Positions 11,222-20,845 of a DNA stretch of 64,000 nucleotides are shown here, piece after piece. How positions within the stretch are numbered: the stretch's first letter is position 1; each line of letters starts with the position of its first letter. Source of the stretch: Serratia liquefaciens ATCC 27592. GTDB lineage: Bacteria; Pseudomonadota; Gammaproteobacteria; Enterobacterales; Enterobacteriaceae. A program made the position numbers and the translations under genes. The stretch lies in the NCBI RefSeq assembly GCF_000422085.1, contig NC_021741.1, forward strand, positions 868,001 through 932,000. Direction: 5' to 3'. The notes under the pieces were generated by a model. It ran no database searches. It had not been told where the DNA came from and was given only the letters and a program-made list of their open reading frames with translations.

Positions 11222-12283
11222 ATGCGTAAAATCATTCATGTCGATATGGACTGCTTCTTCGCGGCGGTAGAAATGCGCGACGATCCCAGCCTGCGCGATA
11301 TTCCGTTGGCGATTGGTGGCAGCGCCGACCGGCGTGGGGTGATCAGCACCGCCAACTATCCTGCACGTCGCTATGGCGTACACAGTGCCATGTCGACGGC
11401 GATGGCGCTCAAGCTTTGCCCGCACCTTAAGCTGCTGCCCGGCCGCATGGCGGCGTACAAGGAAGCCTCGCTGCATATCCGTGAAATTTTTGCCCGCTAC
11501 ACCCCGTTGATCGAACCGCTGTCTCTGGATGAAGCCTATCTGGACGTCACTGACTGCAGCCAGTGCAACGGCTCGGCGACGCTGATCGCCGAACAAATCC
11601 GCCAGGCGATAGCCGATGAACTGAACCTCACCGCGTCTGCCGGTGTCGCGCCCATCAAATTCCTCGCCAAAATCGCCTCGGAGCTGAATAAGCCGAACGG
11701 CCAATACGTCATTACCCCGGCGCAGGTTCCCGCGTTTTTACAGCAACTGCCGTTGAGTAAAATCCCGGGCGTGGGAAAAGTGACCGCCAAACGGTTGGAA
11801 GAAGTGGGGTTGATCACCTGCGCCGACGTGCAGCAGTACGATCTGGCAGCGTTGTTAAAGCGCTTTGGCAAATTTGGCCGCGTTCTTTGGGAACGCTGTC
11901 AGGGCATCGATCTGCGGGAGGTTTCGCCAGAGCGGCTGCGCAAGTCGGTGGGGGTAGAACGCACGCTGGCGGAGGACATTCATGCCTGGGAAGAGTGCGA
12001 AGCGCTGATCGTCGACAAACTGTATCCGGAACTGGAAATGCGCTTGCGCAAGGTAAAACCGGATCTGCATATCGCCCGCCAAGGCGTAAAGCTGAAGTTT
12101 CAGGATTTCCAGCAAACAACCCAGGAACACGTTTGGCCAGTACTGAATAAAGAGGATTTGATCAATGTAGCGCGTCAGGCATGGAGCGAAAGGCGCGAAG
12201 GGCGTGGGGTGCGGCTGGTAGGCTTGCACGTGACGCTGCTGGATCCGCAGCTAGAGCGCCAGCTGTTGCTGCCGTGGGAATAG
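11222..12283 (+). CDS. dinB: DNA polymerase IV (Y family)
   Basis: DinB is the SOS-induced, error-prone translesion polymerase IV. The 353-residue product begins [20 protein letters not shown] as in E. coli and shows [10 protein letters not shown] (palm acidic residues), the HhH region [13 protein letters not shown] and the little-finger RKSVGVERT. The start at 11222 follows GGAGGGG and matches E. coli, rather than 11171. The yafNOP genes that follow dinB in E. coli are absent. Confidence 0.97.
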   Translation: MRKIIHVDMDCFFAAVEMRDDPSLRDIPLAIGGSADRRGVISTANYPARRYGVHSAMSTAMALKLCPHLKLLPGRMAAYKEASLHIREIFARYTPLIEPLSLDEAYLDVTDCSQCNGSATLIAEQIRQAIADELNLTASAGVAPIKFLAKIASELNKPNGQYVITPAQVPAFLQQLPLSKIPGVGKVTAKRLEEVGLITCADVQQYDLAALLKRFGKFGRVLWERCQGIDLREVSPERLRKSVGVERTLAEDIHAWEECEALIVDKLYPELEMRLRKVKPDLHIARQGVKLKFQDFQQTTQEHVWPVLNKEDLINVARQAWSERREGRGVRLVGLHVTLLDPQLERQLLLPWE

Positions 12284-12313
12284 CAAGGGCGCAATGCAAT
12301 ATTGCGCCCTTGC
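12283..12313. terminator. perfect inverted repeat between dinB and pepD
   Basis: A 13-bp perfect stem (12283-12295 with 12301-12313) with a 5-base loop lies between the convergent genes. Neither side has a strong T run, so it may act as a bidirectional transcript-stabilising hairpin or weak terminator. Confidence 0.55.
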
Positions 12314-12361
12314 TTGCACAGCACGGTATTTTTTAGGGTTCAGTACACCGAACCCGGCAAA

Positions 12362-13822
12362 TTACGCGCGCTCTGGGATAGCCTTCAGCAGTGCCGTCAG
12401 CAGTTTCCAGTACAGGCCCACGCTTTCGATATGCACCTGCTCATCCGGCGAGTGCGGCCCGGTGATGGTCGGCCCAATCGACACCATATCCATATTCGGG
12501 TACGGCTTTTTAAACAGGCCGCATTCCAGCCCCGCGTGGATCACCATGATGTTTGGCGTCTTGTTGAACAGATCCTGATAGATCTCGCGTACCAAATGCA
12601 TGACCGGTGAGTCAGCGTCCGGTTGCCAGCCAGGGTAGCCGCCTTTCGGGGCCACTTTGGCATTGGCCAACTGGCCCAGCGCGGTCAGCATGCCGACCAC
12701 GTAATCTTTACCGCTGTCGATCAACGAACGGATCAGGCAGATGATTTCTGCTTCGCTGTCGCTGGTGGTCACTACGCCCACGTTCAGTGAGGTTTCCACC
12801 ACGCCTTTCACCGCGTCGCTCATGCGGATCACACCGTTTGGCGTGCCGTTGAGCAGTGCCAGGAAACGCTGTTGGCTGTCTGCGGTCATGGCCTGAGACG
12901 TGCTGGTGGTTGGCTCCAGCAGAACGGTGATGTTCTTCTCTTTAGCGGACAGCTCATTTTGCAGGGTGGCCAGGAACGCCTGGCTCAGTGCTTTGAGCTC
13001 ATCGGCCTTAGCTGCCGGTACGGCAACCACGGCAGAAGCTTCACGCGGGATGGCGTTGCGCAGGGTGCCGCCGTTCAGGTCCAGTACGCGCAGATTCAAC
13101 GCCGCGGCATTATCGAACAGGAAGCGCGCCAGCAGTTTGTTGGCGTTGCCCAGACCGACGTGAATATCCGCGCCGGAGTGGCCGCCTTTCAGGCCTTTGA
13201 TCGTCAGCTTCAGGGTCTGGTAACCGGCCGGTACGGCTTCACGCTGCAGCGGCAGGGTGGTGATGAAATCAATACCGCCGGCGCAACCCATGTAGATCTC
13301 GCCTTCTTCTTCGGAATCGGTGTTGATCAGGATATCGGCCTGCAGCCAGTTAGCCTGCAGCCCGAATGCACCGTCCATGCCGGCTTCTTCGGTCATGGTC
13401 AGCAGCACTTCCAGCGGACCGTGCTCGACGCTGTCGTCTGCCAGCACAGCCAGCGCGGAGGCCATGCCGATGCCGTTGTCGGCGCCCAGCGTGGTGCCGC
13501 GCGCTTTGATCCACTCACCGTCGATATACGGCTGAATCGGATCCTTGGTGAAGTCGTGCACGGTGTCGTTATTCTTCTGCGGCACCATGTCCAGGTGCGC
13601 CTGCAGGGCAACCGGCTTGCGGTTTTCCATGCCTTTGGTGGCTGGCTTGCGCAGCAGGATATTGCCTACCTGGTCACGCTCGGCGTGCAGGTTTTTCTCT
13701 TTGGCCCATTCGAGGATGTGCTGCGCCAGCGCTTCTTCATGATAAGAAGGGTGTGGAATAGAGCAGATTTTGGCAAAAATATCCCACAGCGGCTGTGGCG
13801 AAAGTTGAGACAATTCAGACAC
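12362..13822 (-). CDS. pepD: aminoacyl-histidine dipeptidase (peptidase D, carnosinase)
   Basis: PepD is a cytosolic M20-family zinc dipeptidase cleaving Xaa-His dipeptides. Visible catalytic/metal motifs: QAHLDMVP (His), GADNGIGMA (Asp) and TMTEEAGMDG (Glu-Glu). The start is GTG at 13822: SELSQLSPQPLWDIF then matches the E. coli N-terminus and AGGAG lies 7 bases upstream; the open frame to 13975 is extra. 486 residues against 485 in E. coli. Divergent from gpt. Confidence 0.96.
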   Translation of the reverse strand: MSELSQLSPQPLWDIFAKICSIPHPSYHEEALAQHILEWAKEKNLHAERDQVGNILLRKPATKGMENRKPVALQAHLDMVPQKNNDTVHDFTKDPIQPYIDGEWIKARGTTLGADNGIGMASALAVLADDSVEHGPLEVLLTMTEEAGMDGAFGLQANWLQADILINTDSEEEGEIYMGCAGGIDFITTLPLQREAVPAGYQTLKLTIKGLKGGHSGADIHVGLGNANKLLARFLFDNAAALNLRVLDLNGGTLRNAIPREASAVVAVPAAKADELKALSQAFLATLQNELSAKEKNITVLLEPTTSTSQAMTADSQQRFLALLNGTPNGVIRMSDAVKGVVETSLNVGVVTTSDSEAEIICLIRSLIDSGKDYVVGMLTALGQLANAKVAPKGGYPGWQPDADSPVMHLVREIYQDLFNKTPNIMVIHAGLECGLFKKPYPNMDMVSIGPTITGPHSPDEQVHIESVGLYWKLLTALLKAIPERA

Positions 13823-14032
13823 AATAAGTCTCCTGTAACGGCATTCACGGCATAGCGGGAATACCGCTCGGTTAGGGTTAGGGGCATCTGTGCGGTTTTG
13901 GCACGATCTCCAGAGAATATCACTTTCTACCGGGCGGTGCCCGTCCCGAATTGTGCTGTTTAAGCGCTTGATCACACTAGTTTGCTGCGCTGCAGTTCAT
14001 TTTTTCAGCATCAATCACCAGAGGAAATACTT

Positions 14033-14104
14033 ATGATTTCCACGGTACAACTGGTATTCGGCGCGCCCAGTCTCTATAATCTCGCGCAACCTTTTTTCCC
14101 CTGA
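14033..14104 (+). CDS. possible 23-codon small ORF upstream of gpt
   Basis: ATG follows AGAGGAAATACTT, a good ribosome site, and encodes 23 residues ending in PFFP. The proposed gpt -10 element (14075-14080) lies inside it, so it would only be translated from a more upstream start site. It may be chance. Confidence 0.2.
   Translation: MISTVQLVFGAPSLYNLAQPFFP
14052..14080 (+). promoter_or_regulatory. putative sigma-70 promoter of gpt
   Basis: A consensus -10 TATAAT at 14075-14080 stands 17 bases after a weak -35 (TGGTAT, 14052-14057), about 65 bases before the gpt ATG. The rest of the 324-base divergent pepD/gpt gap shows no recognised operator. Confidence 0.55.
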
Positions 14105-14146
14105 TTACTGAATAAGCCACACGCTGGCTGGCTGGGACACCATTCT

Positions 14147-14605
14147 ATGAGCGAAAAATACGTTGTTACCTGGGACATGCTGCAAATGCAAGCGCGCAAA
14201 CTGGCTCACCGCCTGCTGCCTGCTGACCAATGGAAGGGCATTATCGCCGTAAGCCGCGGCGGTCTGGTACCGGCTTCTCTGCTGGCGCGTGAGCTAAGCA
14301 TTCGTTATGTGGATACCGTGTGCATTTCCAGCTATGACCATGACAACCAACGCGAAATGAAAGTGCTCAAGCGCGCTGAAGGCGACGGTGAAGGCTTTAT
14401 CGTCATCGACGATCTGGTGGATACCGGTGGTACTGCAAAAGCCATCCGCGAGATGTACCCGAAAGCGCATTTCGTCACCATCTTCGCCAAGCCAGCAGGT
14501 CGCCCGCTGGTGGACGATTATGTGGTTGATATCCCACAAGATACCTGGATCGAACAGCCATGGGATATGGCGGTGACCTTCGTACCACCGATCGGCGGTC
14601 GTTAA
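14147..14605 (+). CDS. gpt: xanthine-guanine phosphoribosyltransferase
   Basis: Gpt salvages guanine, xanthine and hypoxanthine to their nucleotides using PRPP, at the inner face of the membrane. The 152-residue product starts [20 protein letters not shown] as in E. coli and has the PRPP-binding motif [12 protein letters not shown]. Upstream promoter and downstream terminator make it a single-gene unit between pepD and frsA. Confidence 0.97.
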   Translation: MSEKYVVTWDMLQMQARKLAHRLLPADQWKGIIAVSRGGLVPASLLARELSIRYVDTVCISSYDHDNQREMKVLKRAEGDGEGFIVIDDLVDTGGTAKAIREMYPKAHFVTIFAKPAGRPLVDDYVVDIPQDTWIEQPWDMAVTFVPPIGGR

Positions 14606-14625
14606 GTTCGACAGGCTGTTCCATT

Positions 14626-14652
14626 AAAACGCCCGGTTTCGCCGGGCGTTTT
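14626..14652 (+). terminator. rho-independent terminator of gpt
   Basis: AAAACGCCCGG and CCGGGCGTTTT form an 11-bp stem with a 5-base loop, followed by further T-rich sequence. The A-tract/T-tract arrangement suggests function in both directions. Confidence 0.92.
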
Positions 14653-14749
14653 CGTTATTTTGGTTTATCGCCCCAGAGTTAGGTACACTACCTCCAGTTG
14701 ATTAGGCTGTTTGCGGCCTATAGCCAGATTTACGGAGGCTGTTGTTACC

Positions 14750-15999
14750 ATGGCACAAGCCAACCTTTCTGAAATTCTGTTCAAACCCTCATTTAAACAT
14801 CCTGAGACCTCGACGCTGGTGATGCGCGCGCGCGCAACAAAGTCAGCGCCGATTTGCATTCCACGCTGGAAGGCAACACCGTCAGCAACTGGTATCGCAT
14901 GCTTAACCCGCTGTTGTGGGCCTGGCGCGGCGTTGATCCGATCGAAATCAACGAAGTGCTGGCGCGCATCGCAGTCGCCGATGTGGAGCACACCAACGAC
15001 AAATGGCTGGATACCGTGGTCGGTTACCGTAACGGCAACTGGATTTACGAATGGGTTCACCAGGGCATGCGCTGGCAACAGAGCGCGTTGGAACAGCAGG
15101 ATCCTTTGATCGGCGGTCAGCACTGGCTCAACGCCGCCAATTTTTACAGCATCGCCGGCTACCCGCACCTGAAAGGGGACGAACTGGCCGAGCAGGCCGA
15201 AGCGCTCTCCTGTCGGGCTTACGAAGAAGCCGCGCTGTTGCTGCCTTATCAGTTGAAAGAGCTGGAGTTTCGCATTGAGGGCGGCAGCAGCATCAATGGC
15301 TTCCTGCACCTGCCGGACAAGGGTGAGGCCCCGTTCCCGACGGTGTTGATGTGCGGCAGCCTGGACACGCTGCAAACTGACTATCACCGCCTGTTCCGCG
15401 ATTATCTGGCACCGCACGGCATCGCCATGCTGACCATCGATATGCCCTCCATCGGCTCCTCATACAAGTGGAAGCTGACGCAAGATTCCAGCTTCCTGCA
15501 TCAGCAGGTGCTGATCCAGCTGGCCTCGGTGCCGTGGGTCGATCATCAGCGCGTCACCGCGTTTGGCTTCCGTTTTGGTGCCAACGTGGCGGTACGTCTG
15601 GCCTATCTGGAGCCACAGCGGCTGCGTGGCGTGGCTTGTCTGGGGCCGGTGGTGCATCGCCTGCTGTGCGACAGCAAAACGCAACAGCATGTGCCGGACA
15701 TGTACATGGATGTGCTGGCCAGCCGGATGGGGATGGCCAACGCGTCGGATAACGTGCTGAAGGTGGAGCTGAACAGTTATTCGCTGAAAACCCAAGGGCT
15801 GTTGGGCCGCCGTTGCCCGACGCCAATGCTGGCCGGTTACTGGGATCAGGATCCGCTCAGCCCGAAAGAAGAAGCGCAACTGATCGCATCATCCTCGCTG
15901 GACGGCAAACTGATCGCCATACCGCGCGCCCCTGTCTACAGCAGTTTCCACAAGGCGTTGCTGCAAATGACCCACTGGATGAAAGATAAAATGCGTTAA
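14750..15999 (+). pseudogene. frsA: frsA, fermentation-respiration switch protein, interrupted by a frameshift
   Basis: FrsA is an alpha/beta-hydrolase-fold protein that binds unphosphorylated EIIA-Glc and shifts carbon flux between respiration and fermentation. The start at 14750 gives [20 protein letters not shown], the expected N-terminus. The frame is then lost within an alternating GC tract at 14824-14835. Downstream homology ([14 protein letters not shown] ... to [12 protein letters not shown]) continues to 15999 in another frame. Removing one GC unit restores 415 codons, close to 414 in E. coli. So it is either an inactivating 2-base expansion or a sequencing error. The rest of the gene, including the nucleophile-elbow region GFRFGAN, is intact. 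Same position as in E. coli, between gpt and crl. Confidence 0.85.
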
Positions 16000-16059
16000 T
16001 TAGTTGCTAAATTTTAACAGTTTGTTAAAAAGAGTGGTCTACATTGAGGAGGTTAAAGA

Positions 16060-16461
16060 ATGACGTTACCGAGTGGTCACCCTAAAAGCCGACTAATGAA
16101 ACGTTTCGCCAGCTTGGGGCCGTACCTGCGTGAAGGGCAGTGTGAGAACGACCGTTTTTTCTTTGATTGTTTAGCCGTGTGCGTCAATGTTAAGCCCGCT
16201 CCAGAGAAGCGCGAGTTCTGGGGTTGGTGGATCGAACTGCATGCCGAAGATACGCGTTTCACCTACGCCTATCAATTTGGCCTGTTTGATAAAGATGGGC
16301 ACTGGACGCCGGAAAAGATTAAAGATGCTGAAGTGAAAACCAAGTTGGAAACCACCCTGCGTGATTTCCACCGTCGTCTGGGCGAGCTGCTGACCACCAT
16401 GGAACTGACGCTTGAACCGGCCGAGAATTTCAAAGAGAAACTGATTAAACTTTCCGCCTGA
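16060..16461 (+). CDS. crl: sigma-S-binding assembly factor Crl
   Basis: Crl binds RpoS and promotes formation of the sigma-S holoenzyme. The 133-residue protein begins [12 protein letters not shown] and has [16 protein letters not shown] and EFWGWW as in E. coli. GAGG precedes the start. In E. coli phoE follows; here crl is followed by an ERIC element and proB. Confidence 0.96.
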   Translation: MTLPSGHPKSRLMKRFASLGPYLREGQCENDRFFFDCLAVCVNVKPAPEKREFWGWWIELHAEDTRFTYAYQFGLFDKDGHWTPEKIKDAEVKTKLETTLRDFHRRLGELLTTMELTLEPAENFKEKLIKLSA

Positions 16462-16559
16462 CCCCGTTAGACCACAAGTATTCTGCTGATTTCGCGTTGT
16501 GCCTGTTGGCATAACGCGTCTCTCCTGCTACAAAGTCCTTTGCACTCTTATTCTCATCA

Positions 16560-16682
16560 TATCCTATAGCTTTCGAGTTGCAGCTAGGCGGCAAGTGCAG
16601 GAATCCGCAGGAGCTTACCAAGGTAAGTGACTGGGGGGATTGCGAGTAGCCAACAACGCTGCAGCTTGAAAGATGACGGATA
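16560..16682. repeat. ERIC (intergenic repeat unit) element
   Basis: A 123-base imperfect palindrome. Its core GGAGCTTACC ... GGTAAGTGACTGGGG matches the conserved centre of enterobacterial ERIC sequences, and its ends are inverted (AGTTGCAGC / GCTGCAGCTTGAA). It ends 20 bases before the proB start, so it is probably transcribed as part of the proBA leader and could fold into a long hairpin. Confidence 0.9.
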
Positions 16683-16702
16683 AATTACACGGCAGAAATA
16701 CT

Positions 16703-17806
16703 ATGAACGGCAGCCAGACACTGGTTGTGAAATTGGGCACCAGCGTGTTGACCGGCGGATCGCTGCGTCTTAACCGTGCTCACATTGTCGAACTGGTACG
16801 CCAGTGCGCACAACAGCATGCAGCGGGTCACCGCATCGTTATCGTCACCTCCGGCGCGATTGCCGCCGGGCGCGAACATTTGGGTTACCCCGAACTCCCC
16901 GCCACCATCGCCTCCAAGCAGCTGCTGGCGGCGGTCGGGCAGAGCCGGCTGATTCAACTGTGGGAGCAACTGTTTTCCATTTACGGCATCCACGTCGGGC
17001 AGATGTTGCTGACGCGCGCCGATCTGGAAGACCGTGAACGCTTCCTCAACGCGCGTGACACCATGACCGCGCTGCTGGACAACCGTATCGTGCCGGTAAT
17101 CAATGAGAACGACGCGGTAGCGACCGCAGAAATCAAGGTGGGCGACAACGACAACCTGTCTGCGCTGGCGGCGATCCTGGCCGGGGCCGACAAGTTGCTG
17201 TTGCTGACCGATCAGCAAGGCTTGTACACCGCCGATCCACGTAATAACCCGCAGGCGGAACTGATCCGTGAAGTGCACGGCATCGACGATGCGCTGCGGG
17301 CCATCGCTGGCGACAGCGTTTCCGGCCTGGGCACCGGCGGCATGGGCACCAAGCTGCAAGCTGCCGACGTGGCTTGTCGCGCCGGCATCGACGTGATCAT
17401 TGCCGCTGGCAGCAAGCCGGGCGTGGTGGCGGACGTTATTGAAGGTAAACCGGTGGGCACGCGTTTCCACGCGCTGGAAACCCCGTTGGAAAACCGCAAA
17501 CGCTGGATCTTTGGCGCACCGCCAGCGGGTGAGATTACCGTCGACGACGGCGCGGTCGATGCGATTATGGCGCGCGGCAGTTCGCTGCTGCCGAAGGGCA
17601 TTCGCGAAGTGAAAGGCGATTTCTCCCGTGGTGAAGTGATCCGCATCCGTAACCTGGCGGGGCGCGATTTGGCCCACGGCGTCAGCCGCTATAACAGCGA
17701 CGCGATGCGCATGATTGCCGGTCATCACTCGCAGGAAATCAGCGAAATTCTCGGTTATGAATACGGCCCGGTGGCAGTGCACCGCGACGATATGATAGTC
17801 AGTTAA
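16703..17806 (+). CDS. proB: glutamate 5-kinase
   Basis: ProB phosphorylates glutamate in the first step of proline synthesis and is feedback inhibited by proline. The 367 residues comprise an amino-acid kinase domain ([38 protein letters not shown]) and a C-terminal PUA domain (about 275-367). The start at 16703 gives [12 protein letters not shown], matching E. coli length; there is little Shine-Dalgarno sequence. It forms an operon with proA, 9 bases apart. Confidence 0.96.
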   Translation: MNGSQTLVVKLGTSVLTGGSLRLNRAHIVELVRQCAQQHAAGHRIVIVTSGAIAAGREHLGYPELPATIASKQLLAAVGQSRLIQLWEQLFSIYGIHVGQMLLTRADLEDRERFLNARDTMTALLDNRIVPVINENDAVATAEIKVGDNDNLSALAAILAGADKLLLLTDQQGLYTADPRNNPQAELIREVHGIDDALRAIAGDSVSGLGTGGMGTKLQAADVACRAGIDVIIAAGSKPGVVADVIEGKPVGTRFHALETPLENRKRWIFGAPPAGEITVDDGAVDAIMARGSSLLPKGIREVKGDFSRGEVIRIRNLAGRDLAHGVSRYNSDAMRMIAGHHSQEISEILGYEYGPVAVHRDDMIVS

Positions 17807-17815
17807 GGAGTGAGC

Positions 17816-19069
17816 ATGCTAGAGCAAATGGGGAGAGCCGCCAAACAGGCTTCCTGGCAACTGGCGGTGCTGAGCACGGCGAAGAAAAACCAGGTGTTGT
17901 CGGTCATCGCCGACCGGCTGGAAGCCGAAAGCGAAGTGATTTTGCAGGCTAACGAGCAGGATATGACGCAGGCACGCGCCAGCGGGATGAGCGAAGCGCT
18001 GCTCGATCGCCTGCTACTGACCCCGGCGCGACTGGCGGCGATCGCCAACGATGTGCGCCAGGTGTGTCGTTTAAACGACCCGGTCGGCCACGTGTTGGAC
18101 GGTAGCCTGCTGGACAGCGGGCTGAAACTGGAACGCCGTCGCGTGCCGTTGGGCGTGATTGGCGTGATTTATGAAGCACGGCCAAACGTCACCATCGACG
18201 TTGCCAGCCTGTGCCTGAAAACCGGCAACGCGGTGATCCTGCGTGGCGGTAAAGAAACCCACCATACCAATCAGGCGACGGTGAAAGTGATCCAGCAGGC
18301 GCTGGAACAGTGCGGCCTACCGGCGGCGGCGGTACAGGCTATCGACAGCCCGGATCGCGCGTTGGTGAATGAACTGCTGCGCCTGGATCGCTACGTCGAT
18401 ATGCTGATCCCACGCGGTGGCGCGGGCCTGCACAAGCTGTGTCGTGAACAGTCGACCATCCCGGTGATCACTGGCGGTATCGGCGTTTGCCACACCTACG
18501 TTGATGACAGCGTTGATTTCGACAAGGCGCTGACGGTGATAGAGAACGCCAAAATTCAGCGCCCAAGCGCCTGTAACTCGCTGGAAACGCTGCTGGTGAA
18601 CCGCAACATCGCCGCAGAGTTCCTGCCGGCGCTGAGTGCCAGAATGGCGGCGGTGGGGGTTACCCTGCACGCGGCGGAGAATGCCATGTCGCTGTTGCAA
18701 GACGGCCCGGCAACGGTGGTGGCGGTGGCGGCAGAAGATTATGACGACGAATGGCTGTCGTTGGATCTGAACGTGGCGCTGGTGGACGATATCGATCAGG
18801 CCATCGACCATATCCGTACCCACGGCACCAGCCATTCCGACGCGATCCTCACCCGTTCACTGAGCAGCGCCGAGCACTTTGTGCGTGCGGTGGACTCCAG
18901 CGCGGTGTATGTGAATGCCAGCACCCGCTTCACCGACGGCGGCCAGTTCGGTCTGGGTGCAGAAGTGGCGGTCAGCACGCAGAAACTGCATGCCCGCGGT
19001 CCAATGGGCCTGGACGCTCTGACCACCTACAAGTGGATCGGCTACGGCGACGATTTGGTTCGCAGTTAA
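17816..19069 (+). CDS. proA: glutamate-5-semialdehyde dehydrogenase
   Basis: ProA reduces glutamyl 5-phosphate to glutamate semialdehyde with NADPH, acting with ProB. The 417-residue protein begins [19 protein letters not shown] ends 5 bases before the ATG at 17816. The catalytic Cys is in [13 protein letters not shown]. Other family motifs: [16 protein letters not shown] and [22 protein letters not shown] strong terminator follows. Confidence 0.97.
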   Translation: MLEQMGRAAKQASWQLAVLSTAKKNQVLSVIADRLEAESEVILQANEQDMTQARASGMSEALLDRLLLTPARLAAIANDVRQVCRLNDPVGHVLDGSLLDSGLKLERRRVPLGVIGVIYEARPNVTIDVASLCLKTGNAVILRGGKETHHTNQATVKVIQQALEQCGLPAAAVQAIDSPDRALVNELLRLDRYVDMLIPRGGAGLHKLCREQSTIPVITGGIGVCHTYVDDSVDFDKALTVIENAKIQRPSACNSLETLLVNRNIAAEFLPALSARMAAVGVTLHAAENAMSLLQDGPATVVAVAAEDYDDEWLSLDLNVALVDDIDQAIDHIRTHGTSHSDAILTRSLSSAEHFVRAVDSSAVYVNASTRFTDGGQFGLGAEVAVSTQKLHARGPMGLDALTTYKWIGYGDDLVRS

Positions 19070-19099
19070 CGTTTAGTACGGCGTTGAGATTTCATGTAG

Positions 19100-19124
19100 G
19101 GGCGCAGCATGCTGCGCCCTTTTT
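19100..19124 (+). terminator. rho-independent terminator of proBA
   Basis: GGGCGCAG and CTGCGCCC form an 8-bp stem with loop CATG followed by five T. Confidence 0.92.
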
Positions 19125-19207
19125 GTATGCTGGTTCATACCAGAACTGGCATTGTTGCAGGCCCAAAGAAATTATTCTGACAGTCGGTTCTGTGCCAGGA
19201 GCGGACG

Positions 19208-19233
19208 TTATTAACACTATGGTGTGTTAATAA
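19208..19233. repeat. perfect 10-bp inverted repeat, possible operator
   Basis: TTATTAACAC and GTGTTAATAA are separated by 6 bases. It lies at the left edge of the AT-rich island, downstream of the nuclease-like gene. It could be a recombination or repressor site; no family assignment. Confidence 0.45.
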
Positions 19234-19290
19234 ATGTTGGGTAGAGCATCTCTCAGATGTTTTATATTAAAAATAAAAAAGGTATTATTT

Positions 19291-20292
19291 CTATTCAACC
19301 TCAACTTTTTCGACAACAAATCCATCTTTGCTAAAAAAGTCCAAAACTCGTTCAATGTTACCTATACCCCATTGGTTGGATATTACTATTACTTCACCTG
19401 ATTCGAGCTCAATCAGATCATCGTCATTCATGTGGTATCGATTTTTTCTCTCATCACTAATACATTCAGCTAGAGCTATCGTACGGTTTTTTATGACGCC
19501 AAATAATTTTTTTCTCAGCTCATCGAAGTTAGCAGGATTATTCTTTTCTATCCAATCAGTAAAAATTTCTAATGCAAGATTTCTTTTGTTTAGGACAAGT
19601 CCTTTGTATCTATAACTTGAATAATCCCTCTCTGATTTTTTAGAGCTGGCAATCTGCTCTATACGCTTCTCTCTAAATCTAACTTGGTATTCGTTCAGTT
19701 CGGGGACCGGTATTATCTGCTCTGCATTGATTAGAACTTCACCTTTGAAATTATAAGGTGTTATTTTTACGCAGCTAATATCAACGCCTTTATCCCTTAG
19801 CCAGATTGCCGTAGTAGTAAGTTCCTTACTAAATCCAGCCGATGCCAATATGACTCTTATATCTTTTCCAAAGTCGACAAGCTCTGTATCTTGAAGTTCA
19901 ACAAAGTCTAGTATTTTTTCTTTAGCATCGATATCAATATTGTTTTTATGAAGATAGGCCTGATAATATTCACATGCCTTAGAAAAACTCATAGTAGATA
20001 TCATCGCCGCATATCTCAATGCTTGGAGCTCCATATGAGCACCAATCTCGTCACGCTTTAACTCTATTACTACAAGGTTTGCCTGTTTATCAATAGCTAA
20101 TATGTCAATCCTTCGGCGACTATCTTCCCAATCAGAGAATTCTTCGGCGATGACAAGACAATCAGGTGCCAATATGGTGATGTTATTTTTAATTGCCTCT
20201 TGCAAATCATAACGCTCTTGCAATCCTTCAATAGAAAACGTAGTTCTCTCTAAAGGTGTCAATGTTTTGTTGGAAATGTTATATAAAGCCAC
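19291..20292 (-). CDS. NucS/DUF91-like PD-(D/E)XK nuclease-domain protein
   Basis: The 333-residue protein carries a plausible PD-(D/E)XK core: D63 in RRRIDILAID, E77-x-K79 in VVIELKRDE, and a following QALRY (Q90, Y94), the arrangement found in NucS/DUF91 and related restriction-type nucleases. The C-terminal half is not recognised. It starts with GTG at 20292 after AAGGAG with good spacing. The gene is clearly AT-richer than its neighbours and lies where E. coli has thrW, so horizontal acquisition is likely. The role (repair, defence or cargo) is unknown. Confidence 0.7.
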   Translation of the reverse strand: MALYNISNKTLTPLERTTFSIEGLQERYDLQEAIKNNITILAPDCLVIAEEFSDWEDSRRRIDILAIDKQANLVVIELKRDEIGAHMELQALRYAAMISTMSFSKACEYYQAYLHKNNIDIDAKEKILDFVELQDTELVDFGKDIRVILASAGFSKELTTTAIWLRDKGVDISCVKITPYNFKGEVLINAEQIIPVPELNEYQVRFREKRIEQIASSKKSERDYSSYRYKGLVLNKRNLALEIFTDWIEKNNPANFDELRKKLFGVIKNRTIALAECISDERKNRYHMNDDDLIELESGEVIVISNQWGIGNIERVLDFFSKDGFVVEKVEVE

Positions 20293-20432
20293 AAAAACTC
20301 CTTTTTAAACCTAACTGATAATAATTAAATGAATCGTTAAATATCACTTTTCCTTGTTAATAACATACCTCTGTTGTGAGTTGTGTGCCAATGAGAAATT
20401 TACGTCTGCTCCTCGATCATAGCGGCCCAATA

Positions 20433-20669
20433 TTAAAGGTTTTCCATATAATAGAACGTTTTCATCAGTTCTTCTTCGGTTTGTGGTGATACCAAACTTG
20501 CCCCAGAATCTTCCTCAACTTTTATCAAAAGCTCAATTCCTAACCTGTTTGCCACATGGTTAGCACAACTTCGTGCATGAGAAGCTCTGTGTGCCAAGGA
20601 TCTTGCAATATCCAAAACTCTTGTCCTCGATGATGAATGAGATATTAGTTCCTCCTTAAACAGATACAC
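20433..20669 (-). CDS. hypothetical small protein in the island
   Basis: A 78-residue reading frame starting with GTG, on the same strand as the nuclease-like gene and upstream of it. No domain recognised; the middle is Arg/Ser/Ala/His rich and the end acidic. No clear ribosome site precedes the GTG. An internal AAGGAGGAA could serve a shorter product but no suitable start follows. It may be a fragment. Confidence 0.35.
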   Translation of the reverse strand: MYLFKEELISHSSSRTRVLDIARSLAHRASHARSCANHVANRLGIELLIKVEEDSGASLVSPQTEEELMKTFYYMENL

Positions 20670-20792
20670 CTGGATAACTCGTTCTTCGCTGCCAAAGCTA
20701 TCAGGGGGCGTTCAACTATAAGGCAGGGAATGTACCGGACCGGTGGCTCTCTTCAATAGCTATAGCTATGGAGTGTCTAATTTGCTCATCGC

Positions 20793-20845
20793 GCCCGATA
20801 TGTACTGATAAGCGCATTCGTAATGCAAAAATCGTAGGTTCGATT
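20793..20845 (+). pseudogene. thrW: degenerate tRNA-Thr(CGU) remnant (thrW)
   Basis: The anticodon arm with CGT (AGCGCATTCGTAATGC) and the T-arm half GTCGTAGGTTCGA-like segment of thrW are recognisable, and the 5' end resembles GCCGATAT. The D-arm is deleted and the acceptor 3' strand (from after TTCGA) is replaced. It cannot form a functional tRNA. In E. coli thrW follows proA and is a known integration site. Here it lies 1.7 kb from proA with the island between, consistent with an attachment-site scar. Confidence 0.7.

Noticed and set aside
12872..13855. 327-codon antisense frame over pepD
   Set aside because: Shadow of pepD, which matches its family over full length.
16685..17782. 365-codon antisense frame over proB
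   Set aside because: Shadow of proB in GC-rich sequence.
19140..19230. Possible intact tRNA directly after proA
   Set aside because: No cloverleaf or T-loop could be built; only the remnant at 20793-20845 shows tRNA sequence.
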